A stretch of DNA of 64,000 nucleotides from Fimenecus sp045531435 (GTDB lineage: Bacteria; Bacillota; Clostridia; Oscillospirales; Acutalibacteraceae), in assembly GCA_045531435.1 (NCBI GenBank), contig JAZSDZ010000146.1, positions 1-64,000 of the forward strand, given 5' to 3'. The translations under genes were made by a program, and so were the position numbers. This document shows, piece after piece, positions 27,428 to 36,532 of this stretch; positions within the stretch are counted from its first letter, which is position 1; every line of letters begins with the position of its first letter. The notes under the pieces are model-generated. The model made no database searches. It saw nothing but the letters and a program-made list of their open reading frames with translations, and was not told the DNA's origin.

Positions 27428-28165
27428 CTAATTCCATTCCTCACTTACATCTGAAAAATCCGTATCGATTAATTCAACCTCTGCCTCTTCACCGTCACCA
27501 ACAACTTTAATTTTCTTTGATTTTGTCAATTCAAGAAGTGCTAAAAAAGTAGCAACCATATCCGAACGTGATTCAGCGTCATTAAACATTGATTTCCAAT
27601 TAGATTTTTTGTTCTTTGAAGATAATTTCCTAAAAATATTTGAGATTTTTGAGCTTACTGACACAACCTTTTTTACGACAATTTCACGGAAAGCTTCAAT
27701 TGGTGGTGGTAGTTGTTTAAGTTTTTTACCGGCAGCAGAAATGTATGCTTCAAAAAGTTCTCCAACCTCATGAAACCTTCTATAAGTATGGTCAATTTCA
27801 ATTTTTTCCTGCTTACGAATAAAAGTGGAAAATCCGTCAGTATTTTCTGACAATTTTTCAGCCATTATTTTCATATCTCGATATTCAATTAATTCACCCT
27901 GAAGTTCATTCTTTAATTCTTCAGCTTCGGTATGAACAGGAAGTAATGATACTGATTTCAAATATACAAGTCGTGCTGCCATCTCAAGAAATTCAGAGGC
28001 AACATACATATCTTCCTCCTGCATTTGTCGAACATATTCTACATATTGTTCAACAAGTGTAACAATCGGAATATCATATATATTCAATTTATGTTTTGAA
28101 ATAAGATGCAGAAGCAAATCCATAGGACCTTCAAAAACATCTATTTTATATGATATTTTTTCCAT
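27428..28165 (-). CDS. scpA: Chromosome segregation and condensation protein ScpA
   Basis: 245 residues. ScpA is the kleisin that bridges the SMC heads. The N-terminal YKIDVFEGPMDLLLHLISKHKLNIYDIPI is the family signature, and the C-terminal winged helix includes MVATFLALLELTKSKKI. It lies directly before scpB, with a 1-base gap. Confidence 0.96.
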   Translation of the reverse strand: MEKISYKIDVFEGPMDLLLHLISKHKLNIYDIPIVTLVEQYVEYVRQMQEEDMYVASEFLEMAARLVYLKSVSLLPVHTEAEELKNELQGELIEYRDMKIMAEKLSENTDGFSTFIRKQEKIEIDHTYRRFHEVGELFEAYISAAGKKLKQLPPPIEAFREIVVKKVVSVSSKISNIFRKLSSKNKKSNWKSMFNDAESRSDMVATFLALLELTKSKKIKVVGDGEEAEVELIDTDFSDVSEEWN

Positions 28166-28180
28166 ATTAGTTCCTTAAAA

Positions 28181-28846
28181 TTAGAAAATTAAAATTGATA
28201 TTGACGAAAAAAGATTAATTATCAAAGTAGAAATCAATGAGAGAGGCTTTGATAAAACACCTGTCATAATCAGAACGAAAACAATAATTACAATGTATCT
28301 TTCGTATTGTAAAAACTTATAATAATATTTTGCGGGAATCAAAAGTTGCAAAATCCTTGAACCATCCAACGGTGGAATTGGTAAGAGATTAAATACTGCA
28401 AGATTAACATTTACAACACCTGCAAATGTAAGAAAATAATAAACTGCATAAATTATAGTTGATGATGAGTCACCAAGATTTCCAACAGCAGTTGCAAGGA
28501 AGATAAATATAAATCCCATAATAAGATTTGAAATAGGTCCTGCAATAGCAGTTAAAGCCATTCCCTTTTTAGGGTCCTTAAAATTTCGTGGATTAACATT
28601 GACAGGTTTTGCATAACCAAAACCACAAAGGAAAATCATAATTGCACCCAAAGGTGAAATATGAGCCATAGGGTTGAGAGTTAAACGACCTGACAAACGA
28701 GGTGTCTGGTCACCAAGTTTAGTTGCAATCAGAGCATGAGCATATTCATGAACAGGCATTGTACAAAAAATAACAAATAATCTTGAAAAAAATGTAATAA
28801 TCAGACTTAACCCATCTGAATTCCCTCTGAAAATATCTAAAAGCAT
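28181..28846 (-). CDS. Site-2 protease family membrane metalloprotease (M50)
   Basis: 221 residues with about six membrane segments. The zinc motif is HEYAH (33-37) in MPVHEYAHALIA, and the second site is NLLPIPPLDGSRIL near residue 155. This matches the YwhC-like short branch of the site-2 proteases. Its neighbour order before scpA is common in Clostridia. A sporulation or stress-signalling role is possible, but the substrate is unknown. Confidence 0.92.
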   Translation of the reverse strand: MLLDIFRGNSDGLSLIITFFSRLFVIFCTMPVHEYAHALIATKLGDQTPRLSGRLTLNPMAHISPLGAIMIFLCGFGYAKPVNVNPRNFKDPKKGMALTAIAGPISNLIMGFIFIFLATAVGNLGDSSSTIIYAVYYFLTFAGVVNVNLAVFNLLPIPPLDGSRILQLLIPAKYYYKFLQYERYIVIIVFVLIMTGVLSKPLSLISTLIINLFSSISILIF

Positions 28847-28877
28847 ATTTTTATCCTTTCATTTCTCTAAAACGATA

Positions 28878-29708
28878 TTATATTCTAAAAGTTACAATTC
28901 TGTCAATATTGTTAAAGTCAAAAATCACATTACTTTCAACATATTTATCTTTAAATAGTTCAATAATCTGTTGACTTTGATTCTCACCACATTCCAATGC
29001 AATATAACCGGACGAATTAACCTTATTACACCATCTGTCAGAAAGACATCTGTAAAAATCATAACCATCTTTTCCACCATCAAGAGCAGTAAATGGCTCA
29101 AATAAAACTTCATTTTGTAAAGATAATATTTCCTCAGACATAATATATGGTGGATTTGAAAGAATTAAATCAGCATCAGGAAACAACGATAAATCTACTG
29201 TAAATAAATCATCATTTATAATTGTAACATTATTTAAACTCAAATTATTTTTATTTTTAATTAAATAATTAAATGCCTTATTTTCTTTCTCAAGAAGATA
29301 AACGGTAGCATCAGGACAGTGTTTAGCAACAGTCAATCCAATACATCCTGTACCTGCACAAAGATCATACACAACAGGTTTTTTCATATTTCTGATTTTA
29401 TCCAATGCAAAATCAACAAGCATCTCAGTTTCAGGTCTAGGAATCAACACTCCTTCCCCTACTGAAAATGACAAATCATAAAAATCCCAGTTACCTAAAA
29501 TATATTGTAAAGGTTCACCGTTTTTTCTTCGTAGAATTGCGTTACTGATTTTAAACTTATGTTCTTCAGATACAATTATATCATCAATTAAAATTTGTTC
29601 TCTTGTAAAACCTAAGATATCATTAAAAAGACATAATGTTTCAAAATTTTCATTTTCTGTGAATGATAACTCATTTGAGCAATAAGAATAAAGTTCTTTT
29701 ATGGTCAT
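28878..29708 (-). CDS. prmC: Release factor glutamine methyltransferase
   Basis: 276 residues. It methylates the Gln of the GGQ motif in RF1/RF2. There is an N-terminal helical region, then VYDLCAGTGCIGLTVA (SAM site) and LSNPPYIM (NPPY catalytic motif). Here it lies after a DUF1385 gene (4-base overlap), away from the usual prfA neighbour, although the DUF1385-prmC pairing is frequent in Clostridia. Confidence 0.95.
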   Translation of the reverse strand: MTIKELYSYCSNELSFTENENFETLCLFNDILGFTREQILIDDIIVSEEHKFKISNAILRRKNGEPLQYILGNWDFYDLSFSVGEGVLIPRPETEMLVDFALDKIRNMKKPVVYDLCAGTGCIGLTVAKHCPDATVYLLEKENKAFNYLIKNKNNLSLNNVTIINDDLFTVDLSLFPDADLILSNPPYIMSEEILSLQNEVLFEPFTALDGGKDGYDFYRCLSDRWCNKVNSSGYIALECGENQSQQIIELFKDKYVESNVIFDFNNIDRIVTFRI

Positions 29709-30679
29709 TTTATCTTATCATCCTCAGGATTATCAGTAATAACCGCCTTAATTGATTCGATAGCAACCTCAATAATATCATCTGTTGGTTCAACAGTTGT
29801 AATTCTCTGCATCAAAAGTCCCGGATAAGACAAGATTTTAACCACAATATTTTCATGTTTACCTGCATATTTAATAAATTCGTAACCTACTCCCATTATA
29901 ATAGGAAGAATTGCAATCTTAATTATCATCCAAAGAATTTTATTAATACTTGCAAGTTCAGGGAAAATTAGTACAAGTGAAAATGAAGCTGCCATACTCA
30001 AAATAAGCATTACAAACATAAATGCAGTACCACATCTTGGGTGAAATCTTGACATTTTACGAACATTTTCAACTGTCAATTCAAGACCATTTTCGTAACA
30101 GAATATTGTTTTATGTTCAGCACCATGATACATAAACACCCTATTAATCATTGACATTTTTGATACAAGATACATATACAAAATGAAAATAATGATTCTC
30201 ATTACACCTTCAATCAATGGGTGATATTTAGAAATATCTGCATTGGTCAAGATGTATGTATCAAACAAGTCAACTGCTTCGATAGGAAGATACAAGAATA
30301 TAAGCATAGCAAGAACGACACCTAATATGGATGAAACGCCTGTGACAAATGTCATCATTTTTTCACCCATATGCTCTGATAACCACTTATCAAATTTGGA
30401 CATATCCTCTTCTTTTTGTTCTTCCGTCATTGCTTTATCAGCAGATTTCATCAAGTATTTATATCCAGAAATCATTGAATCGGCAAACGCAAAAACACCA
30501 CGAATAACGGGAATTTTCATTATTGGATTCTTTTTAACTGTATTTTCTTCTAATTCTGTATCAATTGTACCATCAGGCAATCTAACAGACATAGCTGTGC
30601 CTTTTGGTCCTTTCATCATTATGCCTTCAATCAATGCCTGTCCGCCAATTGAAGTTTTGTGTTGTGATTTGTTACTCAA
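29705..30679 (-). CDS. DUF1385 (YqhQ-like) membrane protein
   Basis: 324 residues. SIGGQALIEGIMMKGPKG at the N-terminus and MYHGAEHKTIFCYENG in the centre are the family signatures, as is FHPRCGTAFMF. Four or more membrane segments are visible. The biochemical role is unestablished. It overlaps prmC by 4 bases and starts 12 bases after the sensor kinase. Confidence 0.9.
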   Translation of the reverse strand: MSNKSQHKTSIGGQALIEGIMMKGPKGTAMSVRLPDGTIDTELEENTVKKNPIMKIPVIRGVFAFADSMISGYKYLMKSADKAMTEEQKEEDMSKFDKWLSEHMGEKMMTFVTGVSSILGVVLAMLIFLYLPIEAVDLFDTYILTNADISKYHPLIEGVMRIIIFILYMYLVSKMSMINRVFMYHGAEHKTIFCYENGLELTVENVRKMSRFHPRCGTAFMFVMLILSMAASFSLVLIFPELASINKILWMIIKIAILPIIMGVGYEFIKYAGKHENIVVKILSYPGLLMQRITTVEPTDDIIEVAIESIKAVITDNPEDDKIK

Positions 30680-30691
30680 TTTTAACTCTCC

Positions 30692-32098
30692 TTACTTATT
30701 GTTTCTCGGTAAAACGACTATTATGGTTGTACCAACACCGATATCACTTTCAATATTTAATTCACCTTTATGCAATTTGATTATTTCATCTGTAACTGCA
30801 AGACCGATACCACTACCACGAGCGCTATTATTAGCCTTATAAAATTTTTCTCTGATTTTAGGTAAATCGTGTTTAGAAATACCACAACCATTATCTTTTA
30901 TAGAAATAATAACATTATAATTATTAATTCTGAAATCAACTTTAACATACCCACCTTTGGAGGTATATTTGAAACTGTTATCAATTATATTGACAAAAGA
31001 CTGTTTTAATCTGTTTTTATCACCATTAATTATAATGCTTTTATATGGGATGTCGATTATCAAATCTATTCCTTCACGAGTGGAACGACTTTCAAATACC
31101 TCAAGAACTTCTTTTAACTCCTTAACTATATCAATCTGAGATGCCTTGAGTGAAAGCTTACCACTTTCCATTCTTGAAAAATCAAGCAACTCTTCAACAA
31201 GGTCGGATAATCTTTCAGATTCTTTAACGATAACATCAAGACCCTTATTAACAAGCTCCTCATCGTTTTGCGCGTATTTTATAGTTTCGCCCCAACCTTT
31301 AATAGCAGTCAAAGGAGTACGCAATTCATGGGAAACAGTGGAAATGAATTCATTTTTCATTCGTTCAGTTTCTCCGATTTCATATGCCATATTGTTTATC
31401 GTATCACATAACTGACCAATTTCATCATCGTACTTATGCTTTTCAATAGAAACATCAAAATTACCTTTTGCAATTTTAGATGCTGTTTCATTAATTTTTC
31501 GTACAGGATTAATAATCGAATTTATAAAGAAGCCACCAGATGTAATAACGAAACAAATGACTATAATAAGTAAAAATCCAATCAATCCCCAGATTATATA
31601 TATTTGCCTGTCAATGTCCTCAAGAGAGATAATGTATCTTATAGCACCATTTACACCTTGTGCGTTTTCGGGAAGAATGTAGGTTAATGCCATAACTTTT
31701 TCATTGTTTTTCATTCTGCCTATCCATTCACCAACTCTATCATCTGATGATTTAGCGTAGTTGTAATCAGGATATGATTCACCTTTTACAGAAAATCCTG
31801 TGGATGAAACAACAACATTACCATTTTTGTCAATAACCCAGACTTCCATAACATTTTTATCTGAAAAATTATCAACAAATTTTTTTGCCATCTTATTGAA
31901 CATTTCATCAGAAACAGTGGTCTGTGAAGTAAAATATGACATAACAAATGATGATGCACGAGAGTGTAATGTCATACTGACTGAATCATAATACTGATTT
32001 TTAATAAAAGCACCTAAAAACACACCAATAGTAACAATGACAAGAATTGTACCTGCAAGAACAGTATAAGCCCAGCGTTTAACGATACTTTTCTTCAA
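30692..32098 (-). CDS. Sensor histidine kinase with HAMP domain
   Basis: 468 residues. Layout: membrane helix 12-32, extracellular sensor 33-165, helix 168-193, HAMP about 194-246, then HisKA with H257 in STVSHELRTP and an ATPase domain with GDKNRLKQSFVNIIDNSFKY, DNGCGI and GSGIGLAV. It is an OmpR-system (WalK/ResE/PhoR-like) kinase; the partner regulator is encoded 33 bases upstream. Its genomic neighbours are cdaA-cdaR upstream and DUF1385 downstream, so a cell-envelope signal is plausible. Confidence 0.93.
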   Translation of the reverse strand: MKKSIVKRWAYTVLAGTILVIVTIGVFLGAFIKNQYYDSVSMTLHSRASSFVMSYFTSQTTVSDEMFNKMAKKFVDNFSDKNVMEVWVIDKNGNVVVSSTGFSVKGESYPDYNYAKSSDDRVGEWIGRMKNNEKVMALTYILPENAQGVNGAIRYIISLEDIDRQIYIIWGLIGFLLIIVICFVITSGGFFINSIINPVRKINETASKIAKGNFDVSIEKHKYDDEIGQLCDTINNMAYEIGETERMKNEFISTVSHELRTPLTAIKGWGETIKYAQNDEELVNKGLDVIVKESERLSDLVEELLDFSRMESGKLSLKASQIDIVKELKEVLEVFESRSTREGIDLIIDIPYKSIIINGDKNRLKQSFVNIIDNSFKYTSKGGYVKVDFRINNYNVIISIKDNGCGISKHDLPKIREKFYKANNSARGSGIGLAVTDEIIKLHKGELNIESDIGVGTTIIVVLPRNNK

Positions 32099-32131
32099 TT
32101 CTTGTCACCACCTATAAAAATCAAATACAAA

Positions 32132-32836
32132 TTATACAATCCATTTATAACCCATACCCCAAACAGTAGTAAGGTGCTTAGGTTGTGAGGGTTCGTCTTC
32201 AATCTTATTCCTTAATCTATGAATATTTACATCAACTACTTTTTCATCTCCATAATATGAATCTCCCCAAACAAATTTGAGAATTTTATTTCTTTCAAGA
32301 GCAACATTCGGATTAGAAAAGAAAAATTCAACAATCTGAAATTCAACCTGTGTCAATTCAACAGGAATACCATTTTTAGTCAATGTATGACTCCTTAAAT
32401 CAAGGACAAATTCATTTAAAGAAATTGCATTTTTCTCTCCACTATTATCTTCAGGCTCAGCAGTCAATGAAACTCGTCTATAGATTGCATCAATTCGTGC
32501 CATAAGTTCAGATGGAGAAAATGGTTTGGTAACATAATCATCTGCACCAACCATAAGACCTGTAACCTTATCCATTTCCTGTGTGCGAGCAGTAAGCATA
32601 ACTATACCAATCCTGCTACTTTTAGTTCTTATGTATTTACAAACCTCTAAGCCATCAATAATAGGCATTGTAATATCGAGAATTACAATGTCAATTTCGT
32701 TAATATGCTCATCAAATTTATTTATAGCATCTTCACCATTTACAGCTTCAATTACTTCATATCCACTACGACGCAGATTAATAACAACAAAATCTCTGAT
32801 TGAAGATTCGTCTTCTGCAATTAAAACATATTTCAT
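32132..32836 (-). CDS. OmpR/PhoB-family response regulator
   Basis: 234 residues from MKYVLIAEDESSIRD. The receiver carries D54 in ILDITMP, T in MLTART and K in VTKPFSP. The winged-helix effector (about 135-230) ends in VVDVNIHRLRNKIE and VWGMGYKW. The frame extends nine codons further, but AGGAGT lies 7 bases ahead of ATG 32836. That ATG overlaps the stop of the lipoprotein gene (ATGA), so regulator and lipoprotein are translated together. Confidence 0.94.
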   Translation of the reverse strand: MKYVLIAEDESSIRDFVVINLRRSGYEVIEAVNGEDAINKFDEHINEIDIVILDITMPIIDGLEVCKYIRTKSSRIGIVMLTARTQEMDKVTGLMVGADDYVTKPFSPSELMARIDAIYRRVSLTAEPEDNSGEKNAISLNEFVLDLRSHTLTKNGIPVELTQVEFQIVEFFFSNPNVALERNKILKFVWGDSYYGDEKVVDVNIHRLRNKIEDEPSQPKHLTTVWGMGYKWIV

Positions 32837-34215
32837 AAAAATAACTCCTGATTGAGAATACAAAAATTATTGTTGATAAAATCTTTATATTGTTCAGTAT
32901 CTTCAGAAAAAATACGATATCCATATACAAAAGTATCATTTTTTACAATTCGAGAAAATTTTAAATTATTTTCATCCCATTCAGCTTCATAAAAAACCTT
33001 AATTGAGAACAATTCATTATTCAACAAGCTATCATCATTGATTGAAAAGAAAGTCAATGTATAATTACTATCATCATATATGGCAGATAGTGAATTTATC
33101 ATGTAATCAGGGATAATAAACATATAACCAAATGAACTGTTTAAAAGGCATTTAAAGTCAACGGATAACTTGTTTTCATTAAATTCTGACCAAACAGTCA
33201 GATTAAGTTCAGAATTTTTGGTTTTATCCTCGGAAACCCTCATTCCATACGGCAATACTTCTATAGTTGGAATCTCAATAATTCCATCATTATCAATATC
33301 GCAACAAAAAGTTCTTGATGCACGAAGTGTTACAGGTGTTTGAGATTTGTTCTGCTCATAAAAAGGTAATGAAATATTAAAAGATTTCTGGTCAACATCT
33401 ATGATTTCAGTAACTACACCAATTTCGCTTATTGCACCATCAATAAAAATACGTGTATGTTTTTCATTATCAACATTAATAAAATCTGTGCAAATATTAT
33501 AAATTTCAAGGAAACCTGTAATCGTTACGGTCTCATCAAATTTTAATGAATAATCACTTTCAAACCCCATAAATCTTACAGTTGTTCGTTTATCGTTATC
33601 TAAAAGATTTATTTTGAAAATAGCAATCTCATTACAACCATCATCATTAAGGTCATTTATATATAATTTTGTATATGATTCAGTCTTAAGTAAAGTGGTG
33701 GTAACGCCATCACAACAATAAGCTGACATTATCCTCTCATTACTTGTACCAAAATCTGATGAATTAACATTATCATCAGCAATTCCTGTCCAACTAATGA
33801 TAATTTCGGTAACATTATCACCATTTATATCTGCAAAATTGACTTCATATATTTCTTCATTTTTGCCTTTTATTTTAGAAATATTTTTCCACTCACCATT
33901 TGTTTTCTTGAATACACTTGCACAGGCAAATGAATCCACTATTGGATTTGAGTAAAAAACAATAGCCTCTTGTTCACCATCATTTTCTAAATCAAAAAAC
34001 AAATACGAAGAACGATACTGACCACTTAATGGTGTTTTCATTACAATGCCATTACTATCAGCAAATGATTGTTCAAAAGCCTTCTGTAAAAGACTACTTT
34101 CTCCGCTAAGTTTAGGAGGTCTCATCAAACCTTCGATTGAAGAAAGATTATATTCACAACTTGAGAACGACAGACAAATGACCAAAATCAATAAAATAGA
34201 TAATATTTTTTTCAT
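32833..34215 (-). CDS. Lipoprotein with FG-GAP/VCBS-like repeats
   Basis: 460 residues. The lipobox LSFSSC places the lipidated Cys at residue 20, so the protein is tethered on the outer face of the membrane. Four acidic repeats, DLENDGEQEA, DINGDNVTEI, DLNDDGCNEI and DIDNDGIIEI, are of the calcium-binding FG-GAP/VCBS beta-propeller kind and are each followed by a hydrophobic strand. The start is MKKILS at 34215 rather than the GTG four codons earlier, since GAGGTGA precedes both but fits the ATG. It is translationally linked to the two-component system downstream, so it may be an accessory sensor; that is inference. Confidence 0.85.
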   Translation of the reverse strand: MKKILSILLILVICLSFSSCEYNLSSIEGLMRPPKLSGESSLLQKAFEQSFADSNGIVMKTPLSGQYRSSYLFFDLENDGEQEAIVFYSNPIVDSFACASVFKKTNGEWKNISKIKGKNEEIYEVNFADINGDNVTEIIISWTGIADDNVNSSDFGTSNERIMSAYCCDGVTTTLLKTESYTKLYINDLNDDGCNEIAIFKINLLDNDKRTTVRFMGFESDYSLKFDETVTITGFLEIYNICTDFINVDNEKHTRIFIDGAISEIGVVTEIIDVDQKSFNISLPFYEQNKSQTPVTLRASRTFCCDIDNDGIIEIPTIEVLPYGMRVSEDKTKNSELNLTVWSEFNENKLSVDFKCLLNSSFGYMFIIPDYMINSLSAIYDDSNYTLTFFSINDDSLLNNELFSIKVFYEAEWDENNLKFSRIVKNDTFVYGYRIFSEDTEQYKDFINNNFCILNQELFL

Positions 34216-34236
34216 TATATCTGTCACCTCACTTTT

Positions 34237-35547
34237 TTAGTTTAATGGTTTTACTTTTACTTTAACATCATATCTTCCTACTGACCAACAAGGGTAATCA
34301 CCAGAAACCACAACAATGCCTTGTACTACAGTGGTATTCTCTGTAATTTCTTGTTCTACTGTATCTACAACAAGTGAAAGATTATCTGATGTAATACTGT
34401 CAATATATTCCTCTGTACCAACTATCTTTACTGCAATATCTTTATCGTTGACTGAAGTTACACTGAAATCATCGCGATTATTTCTGATTAAAATTTTATC
34501 AGATGGAATCATAACTGTTTTTGATACCATCTTTGAAGCATCAATTTTCACACTGAAACCTGTAACACCATTAAGAATCTTAAACGAGTTATTTGCAGGA
34601 TTAACATCAATGTTAAATGTATTTATACTACTTGAAATATCATTGAAATCGATTGTATCTACTATATAATATTCTGTTGTTTCAATCATATCAACAGGCA
34701 CAGCAACTTTAACAGTCGAAGGAAAAATTGTATATGAAAGAGGATTGTTTATAAAGTATGATGGAGCATTTCTAAACTGAATTGCTGTCGGTAATGTCAC
34801 TTCCTTTAACACAGGAATTGTGACTGTAATATTAGGGTCATCAGTAACGATTTTTACATACTCTAATGAAGAACCATCATTTGTATTAATCTTAAGAACA
34901 GGATCAAATGCTGTTGTCTTTTCAAGAATTTTATCTACGGAAATATTAGCTGAAACACTTGATACCTTATTTACCTCTGTTGTAGGACCACATACAAGAA
35001 CTGTATTCTTTGAAAGTACAGTATCACCAGAAATACAGCCATCAGGTACAATTGATGGTAGTTCAGTATTGATTTCACCAACTAATGGAAATTCAATTTC
35101 TTTATATGTATCAAAATAAACTTCAACATAATTAGTCGAATACGAAGAAATTGTATATTCAGAATTACTGTCCTTAGGTGTAACTTTTAACTGAAGTGTT
35201 TTGATACCAGAGCCATCTACATAATTTGTATTGGCAACAACATCAATATCGTCAGCATCTAATGAAGAAGTGATATATTTTTTGCCTTTTACTGTTACAT
35301 CAATGGTGAATTCAGAGTTACCAAAAACCTGCAATCCAAGTTGTTCCGGTACACTGTTTTCAAGATTAATCTGAACAGGAACTCCGGAAATGACTTTCTG
35401 AGTTTCAGGACTTTTTTCTATTGCAACCCACATCCATAAAACAAATGCAATTACAAAAGAAATTATTAATATAAATCGTTTATCTTCTAATAAATCAGAA
35501 AACGAAAACTTTTTCTTGTTTGGGGATTTTGTGCTATTCTGATTCAT
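34237..35547 (-). CDS. cdaR: CdaA regulatory protein, YbbR repeats
   Basis: 436 residues. One membrane helix near the N-terminus (about 26-45) is followed by about four extracellular YbbR repeats, seen as recurring SGVPVQINLE, FPLVGEINTE and ATVSVDKIL-like patterns. CdaR binds and tunes the membrane diadenylate cyclase CdaA in Firmicutes. It follows cdaA after 2 bases. glmM, normally the third gene, is not found downstream in this window. Confidence 0.92.
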   Translation of the reverse strand: MNQNSTKSPNKKKFSFSDLLEDKRFILIISFVIAFVLWMWVAIEKSPETQKVISGVPVQINLENSVPEQLGLQVFGNSEFTIDVTVKGKKYITSSLDADDIDVVANTNYVDGSGIKTLQLKVTPKDSNSEYTISSYSTNYVEVYFDTYKEIEFPLVGEINTELPSIVPDGCISGDTVLSKNTVLVCGPTTEVNKVSSVSANISVDKILEKTTAFDPVLKINTNDGSSLEYVKIVTDDPNITVTIPVLKEVTLPTAIQFRNAPSYFINNPLSYTIFPSTVKVAVPVDMIETTEYYIVDTIDFNDISSSINTFNIDVNPANNSFKILNGVTGFSVKIDASKMVSKTVMIPSDKILIRNNRDDFSVTSVNDKDIAVKIVGTEEYIDSITSDNLSLVVDTVEQEITENTTVVQGIVVVSGDYPCWSVGRYDVKVKVKPLN

Positions 35548-35549
35548 TC

Positions 35550-36419
35550 TTAATTACCTCTAAATATTTTCTTAATTTTATTACTTTCTTTATCATTTTC
35601 TTTAACAATTGTTTTCGTCAAAAACTCACGCAGGTCACCACCTGAAATATTACGGTTAAGACGACCTTTCTCTGAAATTGAAATCTGACCTGTTTCTTCA
35701 GACACGACCACAACAATAGCATCAGTTGATTCAGTCATTCCTATCGCAGCTCTATGTCTTGTACCAAGTTCGCTACTAAGTTCTTTTTTGCTTGTTAACG
35801 GAAGAATACAACCTGCTGAAACGACCCTACCCTCTTTAATTACAACAGCACCATCATGCATTGGTGCTTTTGGGAAAAAAATGTTACAAATCAATTCTGT
35901 TGTAACATTTGCATCAAGAGTAGTGCCTGTCTTTGAAATTTCTCCAAGCAATGTTTCTCTTTCAAAAACTATCAATGCACCTATCTGCTTATCACTTAAA
36001 TCAGTACAAGCTTTACAAACCGCATTAATAGAGTTTTTTACAGATTCCTGAATTGCATTTTCATCACGGTTCTTTAAATTAAAAAGGCTTAGATTTGAAA
36101 CTGAACTTCTACCGACATTTTCAAGAGCCTGACGAATTTCAGGTGAGAAAATAATCACAAGAATAATAAACAAATTACCAAACAAAAGACTTAAAAGATA
36201 CTTGCTTGCTTCCATATTGAAAATAGACACCATAAAATAAACTGCAGCAAGTAAAATAACACCTTTAACAAGCTGAAATGCACGGGTATCCTTAATAAGC
36301 TTAATACCACTATAAATAACAAATGCTACAAGTAAAACATCAAAAATATCTCCGATTGAATTAAAAGAAATAATTGCTCTTTTAATCTGATCAAAATAAA
36401 CGCCAAAATTTTCAAACAT
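35550..36419 (-). CDS. cdaA: Diadenylate cyclase CdaA (c-di-AMP synthesis)
   Basis: 289 residues from MFENFGVYFDQ. It makes the second messenger c-di-AMP from two ATP. Three N-terminal membrane helices (about 28-95) are followed by a DisA_N/DAC domain with the catalytic DGA (189-191) and RHR (221-223) motifs. An extension of 11 codons upstream exists, but AGGTGAG lies 6 bases ahead of ATG 36419. It is first of the block; the promoter region holds two identical palindromes (see 36449-36519). Confidence 0.96.
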   Translation of the reverse strand: MFENFGVYFDQIKRAIISFNSIGDIFDVLLVAFVIYSGIKLIKDTRAFQLVKGVILLAAVYFMVSIFNMEASKYLLSLLFGNLFIILVIIFSPEIRQALENVGRSSVSNLSLFNLKNRDENAIQESVKNSINAVCKACTDLSDKQIGALIVFERETLLGEISKTGTTLDANVTTELICNIFFPKAPMHDGAVVIKEGRVVSAGCILPLTSKKELSSELGTRHRAAIGMTESTDAIVVVVSEETGQISISEKGRLNRNISGGDLREFLTKTIVKENDKESNKIKKIFRGN

Positions 36420-36448
36420 AATTATCTCACCTATTTCTATAAAAAAAT

Positions 36449-36519
36449 ACAATATATTGTAAAATTTTCGTAAATAAACAGTAAATTACATACGAATATA
36501 CATATTCACAATATATTGT
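36449..36519. promoter_or_regulatory. Palindrome pair upstream of cdaA
   Basis: The 12-bp perfect palindrome ACAATATATTGT occurs at 36449-36460 and 36508-36519, 59 bases apart, with a further palindrome GAATAT-AC-ATATTC (36494-36507) abutting the second copy. The first copy lies in the cdaA leader and the second near the end of the upstream csd gene. Paired perfect palindromes suggest a dimeric repressor. AT richness lowers confidence. Confidence 0.4.
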
Positions 36520-36532
36520 ATCACAACTTATT

